NCBI RefSeq assembly: GCF_003431825.1
Contig: NZ_CP020083.1
Coordinates: forward strand, 930,001-994,000
DNA from: Blastomonas fulva
GTDB taxonomy: Bacteria; Pseudomonadota; Alphaproteobacteria; Sphingomonadales; Sphingomonadaceae
DNA: 64,000 bases
Direction: 5' to 3'
Shown: in pieces, positions 1-8,938 of the stretch
Position numbering within the stretch: position 1 is the stretch's first letter
Layout of the letters: each line of letters starts with the position of its first letter
Notes under the pieces: model-generated
The model's database searches: none
What the model saw: the letters and a program-made list of their open reading frames with translations, nothing else
What the model was told of the DNA's origin: nothing
Position numbers and translations under genes: made by a program

Positions 1-76
1 CGCATCGCCTTGCCCTCCCTCGAACAGCGTTCACCAGCCATAGCCGCGATTGCGGCCCGCCGATTGGACAATCGCG

Positions 77-1267
77 TCACCTCTTCGCCGCGACGCGCTC
101 CACCTCGGCCATCACCCGCAGCACATTGCCGCTCCAGATCTTCTCGACCTCGGCGGGCGTCAGCCCGCGCGCGAGCAGCGCCTCGGTGATCCGGGGAATT
201 TCGCTGATCTGGTTGAGCCCGATCACCCCGCCACCACCATCCCAGTCCGCACCGATCCCGACATGATCAACACCGACGAGGTCGATGCAATGGAAGATCG
301 CCTGCATGTAGCGGTTGAAATCGGTGTTCGATCGCGGCTCGGCAGCGTTCGCTGCGGCCCATCGCGCCATCAGCGCAGCGCGTGCCTCGGGTGCTAGGTC
401 AGCTGCGGCTGCCATCTGCGGGAGCAGCGCCTCGACCGTCGGACGCGGCTTGTCGGGCGAAAGGAACAGGCTGTTGATCTGGATCACCCCGCCCTTCGCC
501 GCGAGCGCCTTGAGCCGGGCGTCGTCGAGATTGCGCGGATGATCGTGCAGCGCCTTCGGGCCCGAATGCGACAGGATGATCGGCGCCTTTGAAAGCTCGA
601 GCATCTGATCGAAGCTGCTGTCGGCCGCGTGGCTGGCATCGATGATGATGCCCAGCCGGTTGGCCTCGCGCACCCACGCCTTGCCCAGTTCGCTCAGCCC
701 CCCGTGCACCGCTTCGCCATTGGTCGAGTCGGCAAGCTGGTTGGTGCCGTTGTGCACCGGACCCGCCATGCGCAGGCCGAGCTGATGGAAGGCCTCCAGA
801 TTGGCAAGATCGGTGCCCAGCGGGTAGCTGTTTTCCATCGAGATATAGACGATGCGCTTTCCGGTCGCGGCGATAAGGCTGGCATCGGCGGCGGTGGTGG
901 CGATGGCGAAGCTCTGCGGATTGGCGGCGACGAAATCGTGGATCTGGTGCAGCCGTTTGAGCGCATGCGCCAGCGCGCGGGCATAGCCCTCCGCGTCATT
1001 GGGCCCCTGGTCGGTATAGATCACCCAGAAGCCGCCATCGAGCCCGCCCTCGATCATCCGGGGCAGATCGACCTGGGTGCTGTCGTGCAGCACATCGTGC
1101 CGATCGGTGATCCGCCAGCCGGGCCGGTCCAGATTGGCGGGGCTGTCGAGATGGGTGTCGAGCGTCAGCACGCTGTCGTGCACGCGCGCCGCATCGGATG
1201 CGTCCTGCGCGGCAAGCGGCCCGGCCAGACAGGCCAGCGCCAGTAACGGGAGGGTTCGCAGCGTCAT
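77..1267 (-). CDS. Exported membrane-dipeptidase family protein (peptidase M19)
   Basis: Predicted zinc dipeptidase of the renal dipeptidase (M19) family, 396 residues, hydrolysing dipeptides or related amide bonds, probably in the periplasm. The start at 1267 is chosen because it gives a clean signal peptide (MTLRTLPLLALACLAGPLAA, cleavage near residue 21); the open frame continues upstream without a plausible N-terminus. Zinc-ligand motifs of the family are visible: HLD at residues 39-41, a Glu in YISMENSYP, and downstream His residues in DASHAAD and LSHSGPKAL. It ends 9 bases after the MOSC gene on the same strand, so the two may be co-transcribed. Family assignment is firm; the natural substrate is not known. 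Confidence 0.9.
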   Translation of the reverse strand: MTLRTLPLLALACLAGPLAAQDASDAARVHDSVLTLDTHLDSPANLDRPGWRITDRHDVLHDSTQVDLPRMIEGGLDGGFWVIYTDQGPNDAEGYARALAHALKRLHQIHDFVAANPQSFAIATTAADASLIAATGKRIVYISMENSYPLGTDLANLEAFHQLGLRMAGPVHNGTNQLADSTNGEAVHGGLSELGKAWVREANRLGIIIDASHAADSSFDQMLELSKAPIILSHSGPKALHDHPRNLDDARLKALAAKGGVIQINSLFLSPDKPRPTVEALLPQMAAAADLAPEARAALMARWAAANAAEPRSNTDFNRYMQAIFHCIDLVGVDHVGIGADWDGGGGVIGLNQISEIPRITEALLARGLTPAEVEKIWSGNVLRVMAEVERVAAKR

Positions 1268-1275
1268 GGTCCCTT

Positions 1276-1941
1276 TCAATCCGCCAGCGCCGCGGCACGC
1301 TTGCGCCAGTCTGCCGCCAGCTGCGGCAGATCGGCGAGCGCGCGCACCGCTTCGGGCTCTGCCTTGTACTGCCCGCCGACGAGCAGCTTGAACACCCGGT
1401 CGACGGTCCACGCAGACGGGCCCTGCTCGACCAGCCGCATGACGTCGCCCGACTGCACCCGCCCGGGCTCAAGCACGCGATAATAGAAGCCGCAGCGCGC
1501 GGTGCGCACGATCTCTGCCATCACCGATTGTTTGCCCGACACGCCAAAGCGGTGATCGAGCTTCCAGCAGGGCTGGCGTCCCTTGGTCAGCTCGACCAGC
1601 GCCTCTCCCAGCCGAAACCTGTCGCCGATACGCATATCGGTTTCGACCAGCCCGCGGGTCGAGATGTTCTCGCCAAAGGCGCCGGGCTTCTGCAGCAATT
1701 TGTGCGAATCCAGCCGCTGCTGCCAGAAGCTGTAGTGATCGAAGGGATAATGGTGGATCGCCATGTCCGGACCGCCATGGTGGACGGTGTCGGCGACCGC
1801 ATCTCCGACAAATCCAAGCTCGCCCAGCATTACGGGGCCGGTGACTGGTTGACGCGCGATGGCGCTCATCGTGCCGTCTTCACGAAAGGGGCGGGGCGTG
1901 CCGGTGAGCAGCGCCAGGATGCGGACCGCGTGCGAACTCAT
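1276..1941 (-). CDS. MOSC domain-containing protein (YiiM-like)
   Basis: A 221-residue MOSC-domain protein. The domain is the sulfur-carrier C-terminal domain of molybdenum cofactor sulfurase; stand-alone YiiM-type members are implicated in molybdenum-cofactor-dependent reduction of N-hydroxylated compounds. The sequence shows the HHGGPDMAIHHYP block typical of the family and the conserved cysteine in KGRQPCWKLDHRFG that is thought to carry sulfur or contact the cofactor. Length matches YiiM-like proteins (about 220). It lies just upstream of the dipeptidase gene and diverges from the RcnB-like gene. Function beyond the family is inference. Confidence 0.85.
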   Translation of the reverse strand: MSSHAVRILALLTGTPRPFREDGTMSAIARQPVTGPVMLGELGFVGDAVADTVHHGGPDMAIHHYPFDHYSFWQQRLDSHKLLQKPGAFGENISTRGLVETDMRIGDRFRLGEALVELTKGRQPCWKLDHRFGVSGKQSVMAEIVRTARCGFYYRVLEPGRVQSGDVMRLVEQGPSAWTVDRVFKLLVGGQYKAEPEAVRALADLPQLAADWRKRAAALAD

Positions 1942-2147
1942 GCAGCATCCAAGCTAACCCCGTGCGCGGGGGGACGCAACGCAATTCAACCCCCGATGTG
2001 ACGGGGTTTTACGATGCTGAACCTGTGATCAATCGATCGGTTAAGCTGGGGGTCAGCAAGAGGCTGATAGATGGGCAACATCACAACCGTCCTGTGCCGC
2101 GTGGTTGCCGACACGATTGCCCAGGCCATTTTCGAAAAAGGTCGACT

Positions 2148-3239
2148 ATGGTCATGTCCAGTTCCCCAACCACACATCCGCCCTCTCCGGCGATTGCCCC
2201 TGCCGAATATGCGCGCCCGCTGGGCCATCGCCTGTCGGGCAAGTTTCACCGCATGCCCCTCGTGCTCGCGGGGCTTGCCATCGCCAGCCTGCTGCTCCCG
2301 CTCGCGCAGGCCGACGCGGCGGTCATCGAGCCGATCGCGCAGGATGCCGGCATCGCGGCACACGCCGGGCTGCAGCCGGTTGCGCAGCAGCGCGAGGGAC
2401 GGCGCGGCGGCGGCGAATTTCGCGGCAATCGCGGTGGCGGCGGTCGCGAGTTGCGGGGCGGCGGCGGTGGCGGCGGACGCGAGTTCCGCGCGCAGAACCG
2501 CAGTGCCATCGGCAGCGCGCGCATCGACACCCCGCGCGAATTTCGCCAGGAACGGCGCGGCGACCGCCAGGACTTCCGTCAGGAACGTCGCGGCGACCGC
2601 CAGGATTTCCGTCAGGAGCGCCGCGGCGACCAGCGCGACTTCCGTCAGGAACGCCGCGCCGATCGTCAGGACTTGCGCCAGGGCGAGGTCACACGCCCCG
2701 AGTTCCGCGCCGACCGGCGGGACGATCGCCGCGAATTCCGTCAGGACCGGCGGGGCGACGTCCGCGACTTTCGCACCGACCGCCGCGATGATCGCCGCGA
2801 CTTCCGCCAGGACCGCCGCGCCGACAACCGTGATTTCCGCGACAACCGGCGTGGCTGGGACGACCGCCGCGGCTACAGCAATCGCGGCTGGGACAACCGG
2901 GGCTGGAACAGCCGCGGCGGGCGCGGTGGCAACTGGGATCGTGGATGGCGCAACGACCGGCGCTATGACTGGGTCGGCTTTCGCAACCAGAACCGCAATT
3001 TCTTCCGCGCGGGTCGCTATTATCCGCCGGTGCGGGGATGGGGCTATCGCCGGCTGGGCATAGGCTTCACGCTGGGCGCGCCGTTCTTTGCCAACAACTT
3101 CTGGATCAACGATCCATGGGCCTATCGCCTGCCGCCCGCTTACGGCCAGCTGCGCTGGGTCCGCTATTTCGGCGATGTGCTGCTGGTCGATATCTATACC
3201 GGTCAGGTCGTAGACGTAATCCCCGACTTCTTCTGGTAA
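2148..3239 (+). CDS. RcnB-like exported protein with Arg/Asp-rich decapeptide repeats
   Basis: Predicted periplasmic protein of 363 residues. A hydrophobic signal segment (residues about 37-57, MPLVLAGLAIASLLLPLAQA) is followed by a Gly/Arg-rich stretch, then a run of about ten near-identical units of the form FRQERRGDRQD, then a C-terminal domain with an Arg/Trp/Gly-rich linker and a tail (GQVVDVIPDFFW) typical of the RcnB family, whose E. coli member affects nickel/cobalt homeostasis. The start is uncertain: ATG 2148 follows AAAAAGG, whereas ATG 2253 would place the signal peptide at the extreme N-terminus. The repeat block is highly charged and probably disordered. RcnB membership rests on the C-terminus only; the metal role is inferred. 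Confidence 0.7.
   Translation: MVMSSSPTTHPPSPAIAPAEYARPLGHRLSGKFHRMPLVLAGLAIASLLLPLAQADAAVIEPIAQDAGIAAHAGLQPVAQQREGRRGGGEFRGNRGGGGRELRGGGGGGGREFRAQNRSAIGSARIDTPREFRQERRGDRQDFRQERRGDRQDFRQERRGDQRDFRQERRADRQDLRQGEVTRPEFRADRRDDRREFRQDRRGDVRDFRTDRRDDRRDFRQDRRADNRDFRDNRRGWDDRRGYSNRGWDNRGWNSRGGRGGNWDRGWRNDRRYDWVGFRNQNRNFFRAGRYYPPVRGWGYRRLGIGFTLGAPFFANNFWINDPWAYRLPPAYGQLRWVRYFGDVLLVDIYTGQVVDVIPDFFW
2535..2850 (+). repeat. In-gene tandem repeats coding (F)RQ-x-RR-x-DR-x-D units
   Basis: Roughly ten imperfect copies of a 27-33 bp unit encode FRQERRGDRQD-like peptides inside the RcnB-like gene. Early copies are almost identical at the DNA level (cgcggcgaccgccagga recurs), later copies diverge, which suggests recent expansion by slippage or unequal recombination. 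Confidence 0.8.
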
Positions 3240-3270
3240 GCACCTGACCCTTCGAGGCTGCGACACACCC

Positions 3271-3297
3271 CGCCCGCCGGAGCAATCCCGGCGGGCG
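3271..3297 (+). terminator. Stem-loop after the RcnB-like gene
   Basis: CGCCCGCCGG and CCGGCGGGCG form a 10-bp perfect stem with a 7-base loop, 31 bases after the stop codon. There is no T-run after it, so intrinsic termination is only a possibility. Confidence 0.45.
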
Positions 3298-3368
3298 ATG
3301 TCGTCTCCTCACCCTGGCCTGGCCCATGCGACTTGACTTGCCCGTAAGGCTGCGCACAACGACACGGC

Positions 3369-4049
3369 ATGATCGCGGACTTTTTTCATCGCAGACAGCT
3401 GGCCCGGATCGGGCGCGAGGTCGGCGCCCGGCTGGATGCGCACCCGCGCGTGCAGCGCATCACCTTCGACGACGTCAAGGTGCCGATGCAGGTCTATTGC
3501 TATCAGGACTTTCTCAGCAAGGCCGAATGCAGCGACCTGATCCGCATGATCGATGCCGATGCGGTGCCATCGGAGCTCTATCGGTCGGACCAGGAGAACG
3601 ACAGCCTGTTCCGCACCAGCTACAGCTGCAATCTCGACCGCTGGCATCCCGATGTGCTGCGAATCGACGACCGCATCTGCGGGCTCACCGGCATCGATCC
3701 GCGCCGTGGCGAAACGCTGCAGGGCCAGCGTTATGCCAAGGGCCAGGAATTCAAGCCGCACCACGACTATTTCCACACCACCCAGTCCTATTGGCAGCGC
3801 GAGCGCAAGTCGGGCGGGCAGCGCAGCTGGACCGCGATGGTGTTCCTCAACGAACCCAAAGGCGGCGGTGAGACCGGATTTCCGCACCTCAGCTTCAAGA
3901 TGATGCCGCGCACCGGCATGCTGCTGATCTGGAACAACATGGCGCCCGACGGGACCCCCAATCCGAACCTGCTGCACAGCGGCAACCCGGTGACCGCCGG
4001 CACCAAATACATCATCACCAAATGGTTCAGGCGGGGATTCTGGATGTGA
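3369..4049 (+). CDS. 2OG-Fe(II) oxygenase, prolyl 4-hydroxylase-like
   Basis: A 226-residue 2-oxoglutarate/Fe(II) dioxygenase of the prolyl-4-hydroxylase alpha-subunit type. The iron facial triad is visible: HxD at H131/D133 (KPHHDYF) and the distal H203 (LLHSGNP). K213, ten residues after the distal His, fits the 2-oxoglutarate carboxylate ligand. It is a compact cytosolic enzyme with no signal peptide. Bacterial members hydroxylate prolyl or other residues in proteins or peptides; the substrate here is unknown. It stands alone between a stem-loop and the cytochrome c gene. Confidence 0.85.
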   Translation: MIADFFHRRQLARIGREVGARLDAHPRVQRITFDDVKVPMQVYCYQDFLSKAECSDLIRMIDADAVPSELYRSDQENDSLFRTSYSCNLDRWHPDVLRIDDRICGLTGIDPRRGETLQGQRYAKGQEFKPHHDYFHTTQSYWQRERKSGGQRSWTAMVFLNEPKGGGETGFPHLSFKMMPRTGMLLIWNNMAPDGTPNPNLLHSGNPVTAGTKYIITKWFRRGFWM

Positions 4050-4266
4050 CGCGCGCCCGCCGTGGCTGGAACCATCGCGCAACGGATTGTCGTAAAAGCC
4101 CGGAAACTGGCCCCGATCTGCGGTTTTTTTGTCACGCGGGCGGCAATCGGTGAACAAAATTCTTCATCTGGCGTTCACAAATTGGCTTGCCTACTTTTCA
4201 ACCTGTGCAGTCCGTCTATATTGTCGGGTGCTTGAGGGCGAATGTCGCCGAGCAAAAGGAGAGTTC

Positions 4267-4782
4267 ATGTCCAGATTGAATGCACTGCGCTATTCCGGCG
4301 CCTTTGCCGGTCTCGCGCTGCTGGCCGCCTGCTCGGGCGGCAGCGAAACCCCCAAGGCAGAGGAAGAAGCCGCCGCACCGGCTGCTGAAGCCCCCGCCGC
4401 GACTCCGACGCCTGCTGCTGCCGAAGCACCGGCTGCTGACAACACCGATACGCTGGACGGCAAGAAGTTCGCCGACATGACCGGCAATGCTGCTGAAGGC
4501 GAGAAGGTCTTCATCCAGTGCAAGACCTGCCACGTCAAGGAAGCCGGCCAGAACCGTGTCGGCCCCTCGCTCGCTGGCATCGTCGGCCGTGCAGCCGGAA
4601 CCGTCGAAGGTTTCAACTACTCGCCCGCCAACAAGAACAGCGGCATCACCTGGACCCCGGAAAAGCTGTTCCAGTATCTGGAAAAGCCCGCCCGCGTCGT
4701 ACCCGGCACCAAGATGGTGTTCGCAGGCCTTCCCGATGCGCAGAAGCGCGCGGACGTGATCGCCTATCTGCAGCAGCCCTGA
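4267..4782 (+). CDS. Lipoprotein cytochrome c (class I)
   Basis: A 171-residue class I cytochrome c anchored by a lipid. The N-terminus is a lipoprotein signal with lipobox LLAAC (Cys22), followed by an Ala/Pro/Glu-rich linker of about 40 residues and one c-type heme domain with CKTCH (residues 85-89) and a C-terminal axial Met (M150 in GTKM). ATG 4267 has the Shine-Dalgarno AAAAGGAG seven bases upstream. It probably carries electrons at the periplasmic membrane face. Because it converges on hemA at the end of the photosynthesis operon, a role as electron donor to the reaction centre or link to a terminal oxidase is a reasonable inference, not shown. Confidence 0.88.
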   Translation: MSRLNALRYSGAFAGLALLAACSGGSETPKAEEEAAAPAAEAPAATPTPAAAEAPAADNTDTLDGKKFADMTGNAAEGEKVFIQCKTCHVKEAGQNRVGPSLAGIVGRAAGTVEGFNYSPANKNSGITWTPEKLFQYLEKPARVVPGTKMVFAGLPDAQKRADVIAYLQQP

Positions 4783-4812
4783 TCGATCCGATCAAGGCAT
4801 CTGCCGACAGAC

Positions 4813-4843
4813 AAAAGGCCGTCCCTCGCGGGGCGGCCTTTTT
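4813..4843. terminator. Rho-independent terminator after cytochrome c gene
   Basis: AAAAGGCCG(T)CCC / GGG(G)CGGCCTTTTT forms a strong hairpin followed by a T-run on the plus strand, 30 bases after the cytochrome c stop. The A-run on the left makes it potentially bidirectional with hemA, which converges from the other side. Confidence 0.85.
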
Positions 4844-4871
4844 CTTTGGGCAGCGTCGCAACCACGTCAAT

Positions 4872-4953
4872 CGTCACCCCCGCCAAGGCGGGGGTCCCGC
4901 TCGCTGGCGACGTTGGCGCCAAGGCAGGATTCCCGCGTCTGCGGGAATGACGA
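4872..4953. repeat. Two adjacent REP-like palindromes
   Basis: Two short palindromes (CACCCCCGCC-aa-GGCGGGGGT and GATTCCCGCG-tct-GCGGGAATGA) sit between the convergent cytochrome c and hemA genes. Their form matches dispersed intergenic REP-like elements common in sphingomonads. Confidence 0.55.
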
Positions 4954-4971
4954 TGCGGGTAGACTACCCAA

Positions 4972-6192
4972 TCATGCCGCCACCGCACGCCGGGCCAGCT
5001 CGCATTGCGACCAGATGTCGCTCAGCGCGTGGATCAATTTGTCGATATCGCCATCGCTGTGCACCGGCGATGGCGTGATGCGCAGCCGCTCGGTGCCCTT
5101 GGGCACGGTGGGATAATTGATCGGCTGCACATAGATGCCGTGGTTGTCCATCAGCCAGTCGCTGATGCGCTTGCACTTGTGCGGATCGCCGACCATCACC
5201 GGGATGATATGGCTGGGGTTGTCGAGATGGGTGATCCCCATCAGGTCCAGCCGCTTGCGGACCTTGGCGACGCGATCCTGATGGCGCGCGCGTTCCATCT
5301 GGCTGGTCTTGAGGTGACGCAGGCTGGCAGTGGCTCCGGCTGCAAGCGCAGGCGGCAGCGCGGTGGTGAAGATGAAGCCGCTGGCAAAACTGCGGACAAA
5401 ATCGCACAGCGCCGACGAGGCCGCGATATAGCCGCCCATCACGCCGATCGCCTTGCCCAGCGTGCCTTCGATCACCGTGATCCGGTCCATCAGGCCTTCG
5501 CGCTCGGCAATGCCGCCGCCGCGCGGACCATAGAGGCCCACCGCGTGGACTTCGTCGATATAGCTCATCGCACCATGCTTTTCGCAGACGTCGAGGATCT
5601 CGGCGATCGGCGCGATGTCGCCGTCCATCGAGTAGACGCTTTCGAACGCGACCAATTTGGGACGGCCCGGCGCGATGCCGGCGAGCAGCCGGTCGAGATC
5701 TTCCGGATCGTTATGCTTGAACTTGAGACACTCGGCGCGGCTGTGGCGGATGCCCTCGATCATCGAGGCATGGTTGCCCGCGTCCGACAGCACCACGCAA
5801 TTGGGCAGCTTGGCCGCCAGCGTGCCCAATGCCGCCCAGTTGGAGACATAGCCCGAGGTGAACAGCAAGGCCGCTTCCTTGCCGTGCAGATCGGCGAGCT
5901 CGGCTTCCAGCAGCACATGGTGGTGATTGGTGCCCGAGATGTTGCGCGTGCCGCCGGCGCCCGCGCCGCACTGGTCGAGTGTGTCGTGCATCGCCTTCAG
6001 CACATCGGGGTGCTGGCCCATTCCCAGATAGTCGTTGGAGCACCACACGGTGACTTCGTCGGTGCCTTCTTCGGTATAGCGCGTGGCGTGCGGAAAGCGG
6101 CCGCGATGGCGTTCCAGCTCAGCGAAAATCCGATAGCGTCCCTCATCGCGGATCGTATCGATTTCGCTCTGGAAAAAGCCCTCATAATCCAT
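4972..6192 (-). CDS. hemA: 5-aminolevulinate synthase
   Basis: Pyridoxal-phosphate enzyme of 406 residues that condenses glycine and succinyl-CoA to 5-aminolevulinate, the first step of heme and bacteriochlorophyll synthesis by the C4 route of alphaproteobacteria. The PLP lysine is K247 in [10 protein letters not shown]; the FTSGYVSN and YIDEVHAVG signatures are also present. The start at 6192 has the strong Shine-Dalgarno AAGGAGAG; an upstream extension of the frame is not needed. It begins 17 bases after puhE stops and is the last gene of the bch/puh operon, so tetrapyrrole precursor supply is tied to pigment synthesis. A second housekeeping hemA may exist elsewhere. Confidence 0.97.
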   Translation of the reverse strand: MDYEGFFQSEIDTIRDEGRYRIFAELERHRGRFPHATRYTEEGTDEVTVWCSNDYLGMGQHPDVLKAMHDTLDQCGAGAGGTRNISGTNHHHVLLEAELADLHGKEAALLFTSGYVSNWAALGTLAAKLPNCVVLSDAGNHASMIEGIRHSRAECLKFKHNDPEDLDRLLAGIAPGRPKLVAFESVYSMDGDIAPIAEILDVCEKHGAMSYIDEVHAVGLYGPRGGGIAEREGLMDRITVIEGTLGKAIGVMGGYIAASSALCDFVRSFASGFIFTTALPPALAAGATASLRHLKTSQMERARHQDRVAKVRKRLDLMGITHLDNPSHIIPVMVGDPHKCKRISDWLMDNHGIYVQPINYPTVPKGTERLRITPSPVHSDGDIDKLIHALSDIWSQCELARRAVAA

Positions 6193-6209
6193 AACCACTC
6201 TCCTTCTTC

Positions 6210-6998
6210 TTATCCTTGCTGGTTGCCGGGAAGTGCCCAGCGCCACAGCGCACCGTCCCTGAACGGCAGCGCGAGAAACAGGTGCTCGAGCGAACCCAGC
6301 GCTGCGAGCGTGAACACCAGGGTGGCACTGACCGCAGCGAAGCTGTCCGCCGGAGCAGCAAGCGAGCGCATCCCCAGATACATAGACAGCGCGAGCAGCG
6401 CCACAAGGCTGAATGCCAGCGCGCCATGCAGGCGGCGCGGGCCGAAATAGGTCTTCAGATACTCCAGATGCCCCGGCATGATCTCGTCGCTCATGTTGGG
6501 CACCCCGACAAACAGGTTGAGCTTGGCCGAAAGCCGAAGCGCGAACAGCAGCGTGAAGATCACCGTGCCGGTCGGGTTGGCGCTGTTCCAGGTCAGCGAA
6601 ACCAGGATGATCATCACCGCGGCGATCGCCAGCTCGTGATAGATCAGCGTCGCCGCCGCCTCGGAAAACCGCCGCCAGCCGCGCGCCAGCGGATCGCTGA
6701 CGGTCCGCCGGGGCCCGGCGACGATGCCGGTGAGGAAGGTCAGCTCAAGCCAGCCCCAGATCACCAGCGCCGCGCCGAAGCTGATATAGGCGTCCATCGC
6801 ATCGGGACCGGACGGGCCATGACCGTGCCCGACATAGACGATCACGCACAGGCAGATCCCGGCGGCAAAGCCTGCCCAGGAGATGCTGCGCGCAAAGGTC
6901 TGCTTGCCGCGGTTGGCCAGCCAGGCAACGACGCCCGTGCTGCCGAACCATGCAAACAAAACCACCAGAGCGGGCAGGATATGGCCGTACAGGCTCAT
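6210..6998 (-). CDS. puhE: Putative photosynthetic complex assembly protein PuhE
   Basis: Integral membrane protein of 262 residues with about seven to eight hydrophobic segments, matching the DUF3623/PuhE family that occurs only in photosynthesis clusters and affects reaction-centre/bacteriochlorophyll levels in Rhodobacter. It begins three bases after acsF ends and is followed by hemA, the standard puhE position. No catalytic motif is visible; the role is from the family and context. Confidence 0.93.
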   Translation of the reverse strand: MSLYGHILPALVVLFAWFGSTGVVAWLANRGKQTFARSISWAGFAAGICLCVIVYVGHGHGPSGPDAMDAYISFGAALVIWGWLELTFLTGIVAGPRRTVSDPLARGWRRFSEAAATLIYHELAIAAVMIILVSLTWNSANPTGTVIFTLLFALRLSAKLNLFVGVPNMSDEIMPGHLEYLKTYFGPRRLHGALAFSLVALLALSMYLGMRSLAAPADSFAAVSATLVFTLAALGSLEHLFLALPFRDGALWRWALPGNQQG

Positions 6999-7001
6999 GC
7001 C

Positions 7002-8090
7002 TTACCAGGCCGGCTGCAGGCGGATGGTGGCAGGCAGACGGTTGGGCTTGCCGGGCATGAAGTACATCCGCGCGAACGCCGTGCCCGCACCGATCATGCC
7101 GCCGGCGCGCTGGACGAGGCCGCCCAGGCCGCCCTTGGCCTTGCCTTCCGCGATCCGGTCCGATGCCATGCGCAGCTTTTCCATCTGTACGCGCAGCGCC
7201 GGATTGTCGGTGTCGATCTCCACCGGGAAGACCTGGCGGCTGATCGCGGTGCAGATCTTGAACACCTCATAGTCATATTCGGTGGGTTTCACGCCCAAAG
7301 CGGCGTGGAACACTGGGCGGCTGTGATCGCGCACGTACATCGTGGCATAGACCGACAGGATGAAGAACTTGATCCAGTACTTGTTCATGCCCTTGAGCAG
7401 CTTGGGATCGGCGTGCAGCAGCATCGCGAACGCCTCGCCATGGCGGAACTCGTCGTTGCACCACTGCTCGAACCAGTTGAAGATCGGGTGGAAGCGGTTT
7501 TCCGGATGCTTGGCCAGATGCCGGAAGATCGCGATATAGCGCGCATAGCCGATCTTCTCCGACAGATAGACCGCGTAGAAAATGAACTTGGGCTTGAAGA
7601 AGGTGTACTTCTTGGTCTTGGTGAGGAAGCTCAGGTCGATGCCGATCCCGGCGTCCTTGAGCACCTCGTTGATGAAGCCGGCGTGGCGGCTTTCATCGCG
7701 TGCGAGCAGCTTGAACAGCTTCTTCACATCGGGGTTCTTGGTCCGCCGCGCGATTTCCGCATAGAGGATGCAGCCCGAAAATTCCGAGGTCAGCGAGCTG
7801 ACGAGAAAATCGATGAACTCGCGGCGAAGCTCGGGTTCGAGCGATTCGATGACGCCATCGAACGATTCGCTGCGGCGGAAATGCGCCTTGTTGGGGTCGC
7901 CTTCCATGTCGGCCATCAGCTGGTCCCACTCGGCGCGCACCAGGCTGACGTCGATCGCGTCGAGCGCGTCGAAATCGGTGGTGTAGAAACGGGGGCTGAG
8001 CACAGTCTCCTGCGTCGCCAGCTCCATCGTATCCGGAACATCCGGCAGCGACGCCCGTCCGGCCGCCCTGACCTTTGCCTGCATGTTCAT
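7002..8090 (-). CDS. acsF: Mg-protoporphyrin IX monomethyl ester oxidative (aerobic) cyclase
   Basis: Diiron monooxygenase of 362 residues that forms the isocyclic ring E of bacteriochlorophyll using oxygen. Diiron ligand motifs are visible (RDESRHAGF and DEFRHGEAFA, both ExxH-type with preceding Glu residues in EIARRT and elsewhere). The enzyme replaces the anaerobic BchE, which fits an aerobic phototroph; no bchE is seen here. It lies in the operon between the 97-residue conserved orf and puhE. Confidence 0.97.
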   Translation of the reverse strand: MNMQAKVRAAGRASLPDVPDTMELATQETVLSPRFYTTDFDALDAIDVSLVRAEWDQLMADMEGDPNKAHFRRSESFDGVIESLEPELRREFIDFLVSSLTSEFSGCILYAEIARRTKNPDVKKLFKLLARDESRHAGFINEVLKDAGIGIDLSFLTKTKKYTFFKPKFIFYAVYLSEKIGYARYIAIFRHLAKHPENRFHPIFNWFEQWCNDEFRHGEAFAMLLHADPKLLKGMNKYWIKFFILSVYATMYVRDHSRPVFHAALGVKPTEYDYEVFKICTAISRQVFPVEIDTDNPALRVQMEKLRMASDRIAEGKAKGGLGGLVQRAGGMIGAGTAFARMYFMPGKPNRLPATIRLQPAW

Positions 8091-8121
8091 TGCACCACTC
8101 CCGTTGTCATCTGAACAGCGC

Positions 8122-8415
8122 TCACCACCGGCTGGTGGTAAAGCTTACCTCGTAAAGTTCCTTGAGCTCGCCCATGGCGGTCAGCTTCGTCCATGCGCGC
8201 AGCAATGGACCTGCTGGCTGCACCGTTGCCATGCGCTGGATCAAAATGGATTCGCCAAAACCGACTATTATCGGTGCACCATGCACGCGGACCTTGTCGC
8301 CCGGCTGGATGGCGACATCGCCCTCCAGCTCGACATGCGCGTGAAAATGCGCCTCGCTTTGCTCCACCGCGATGCGGCAGGGCGTATCGAACGAAGGCTC
8401 GCGGAGCAGTCCCAT
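8122..8415 (-). CDS. Conserved photosynthesis-cluster protein, 97 residues
   Basis: Small soluble protein of unknown function (97 residues) between puhC and acsF. It starts at ATG 8415 (MGLLREPSFDTP), 13 bases after puhC ends. The middle part (FHAHVELEGDVAIQPGDKVRVHG) looks like a compact beta-rich, barrel-type fold, and there is no signal peptide or membrane segment. A short orf is regularly found at this place in alphaproteobacterial photosynthesis clusters, so it is likely a real gene linked to complex assembly or to the cyclase; this is inference. It may be an accessory subunit of AcsF, some of which need a small partner (BciE/Ycf54 types). Confidence 0.8.
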   Translation of the reverse strand: MGLLREPSFDTPCRIAVEQSEAHFHAHVELEGDVAIQPGDKVRVHGAPIIVGFGESILIQRMATVQPAGPLLRAWTKLTAMGELKELYEVSFTTSRW

Positions 8416-8428
8416 CAGTTGGCGCCCC

Positions 8429-8938
8429 TCACTTGAGCAACGCTTCGAACGTGGTGCGATTGGTCGGCCCGAACGCGCCCAGTTCGACGATGCGGTTGGT
8501 CGCGGTGTCGGTGAGCGAGAGAGATCCGTCGCTCCAGTGGTTGAGCTCATAGGGCGCCAGCATCGGGATCGAGCGCTTCTGCCGCTCGCGTCCCATGCCG
8601 CGCAGAACGCCGCGAATGAAACCGCTGCCTTCCTCGCCATAGACGTGCACGGTAGCGCCACTGGTCGCATCGGTGACCACCACGGTGCCCTTGGGGCCAT
8701 CGGCGAACTGCAGCACGCGGCTCGACAGCGCGGTCGCGGCTTCCGCCGAACGTACCTCACTGGCCGATGGCGACGGCGCGATCCAGCCGAGCTGGGTCGC
8801 GCTGGTCAGCGCCAGGGTCACCAGCACCACGCCGCACGCCATCACCAGCGCGCCTTTGGGCACGGTGTTTTCATGGCTGTGCCCATGGCCGTTGTAGTTG
8901 TTGGCAGCACTGGGGGCGCTGTGCGGTGCGGTGGTCAT
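8429..8938 (-). CDS. puhC: Photosynthetic complex assembly protein PuhC
   Basis: Membrane-anchored protein of 169 residues with one N-terminal transmembrane segment (about residues 30-50, GALVMACGVVLVTLALTSAT) and a periplasmic domain. PuhC is required for normal assembly of the reaction-centre/LH1 core. The start at 8938 is set by a 4-base ATGA overlap with puhB; the longer open frame upstream overlaps puhB in another frame and is not coding. A His/Gly-rich N-terminal tail (NGHGHSHEN) precedes the membrane segment. Confidence 0.93.
   Translation of the reverse strand: MTTAPHSAPSAANNYNGHGHSHENTVPKGALVMACGVVLVTLALTSATQLGWIAPSPSASEVRSAEAATALSSRVLQFADGPKGTVVVTDATSGATVHVYGEEGSGFIRGVLRGMGRERQKRSIPMLAPYELNHWSDGSLSLTDTATNRIVELGAFGPTNRTTFEALLK

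Noticed and set aside
1-76. Possible start of a further minus-strand gene: CAT at 3-5 preceded on the minus strand by GGGAGGG.
   Set aside because: Only the first codon would be visible; nothing supports coding.
1986-3266. A 426-codon open frame on the minus strand opposite the RcnB-like gene, rich in Ala/Val.
   Set aside because: It is a mirror of the Arg/Asp/Phe repeat coding on the plus strand; no start signal or domain is seen.
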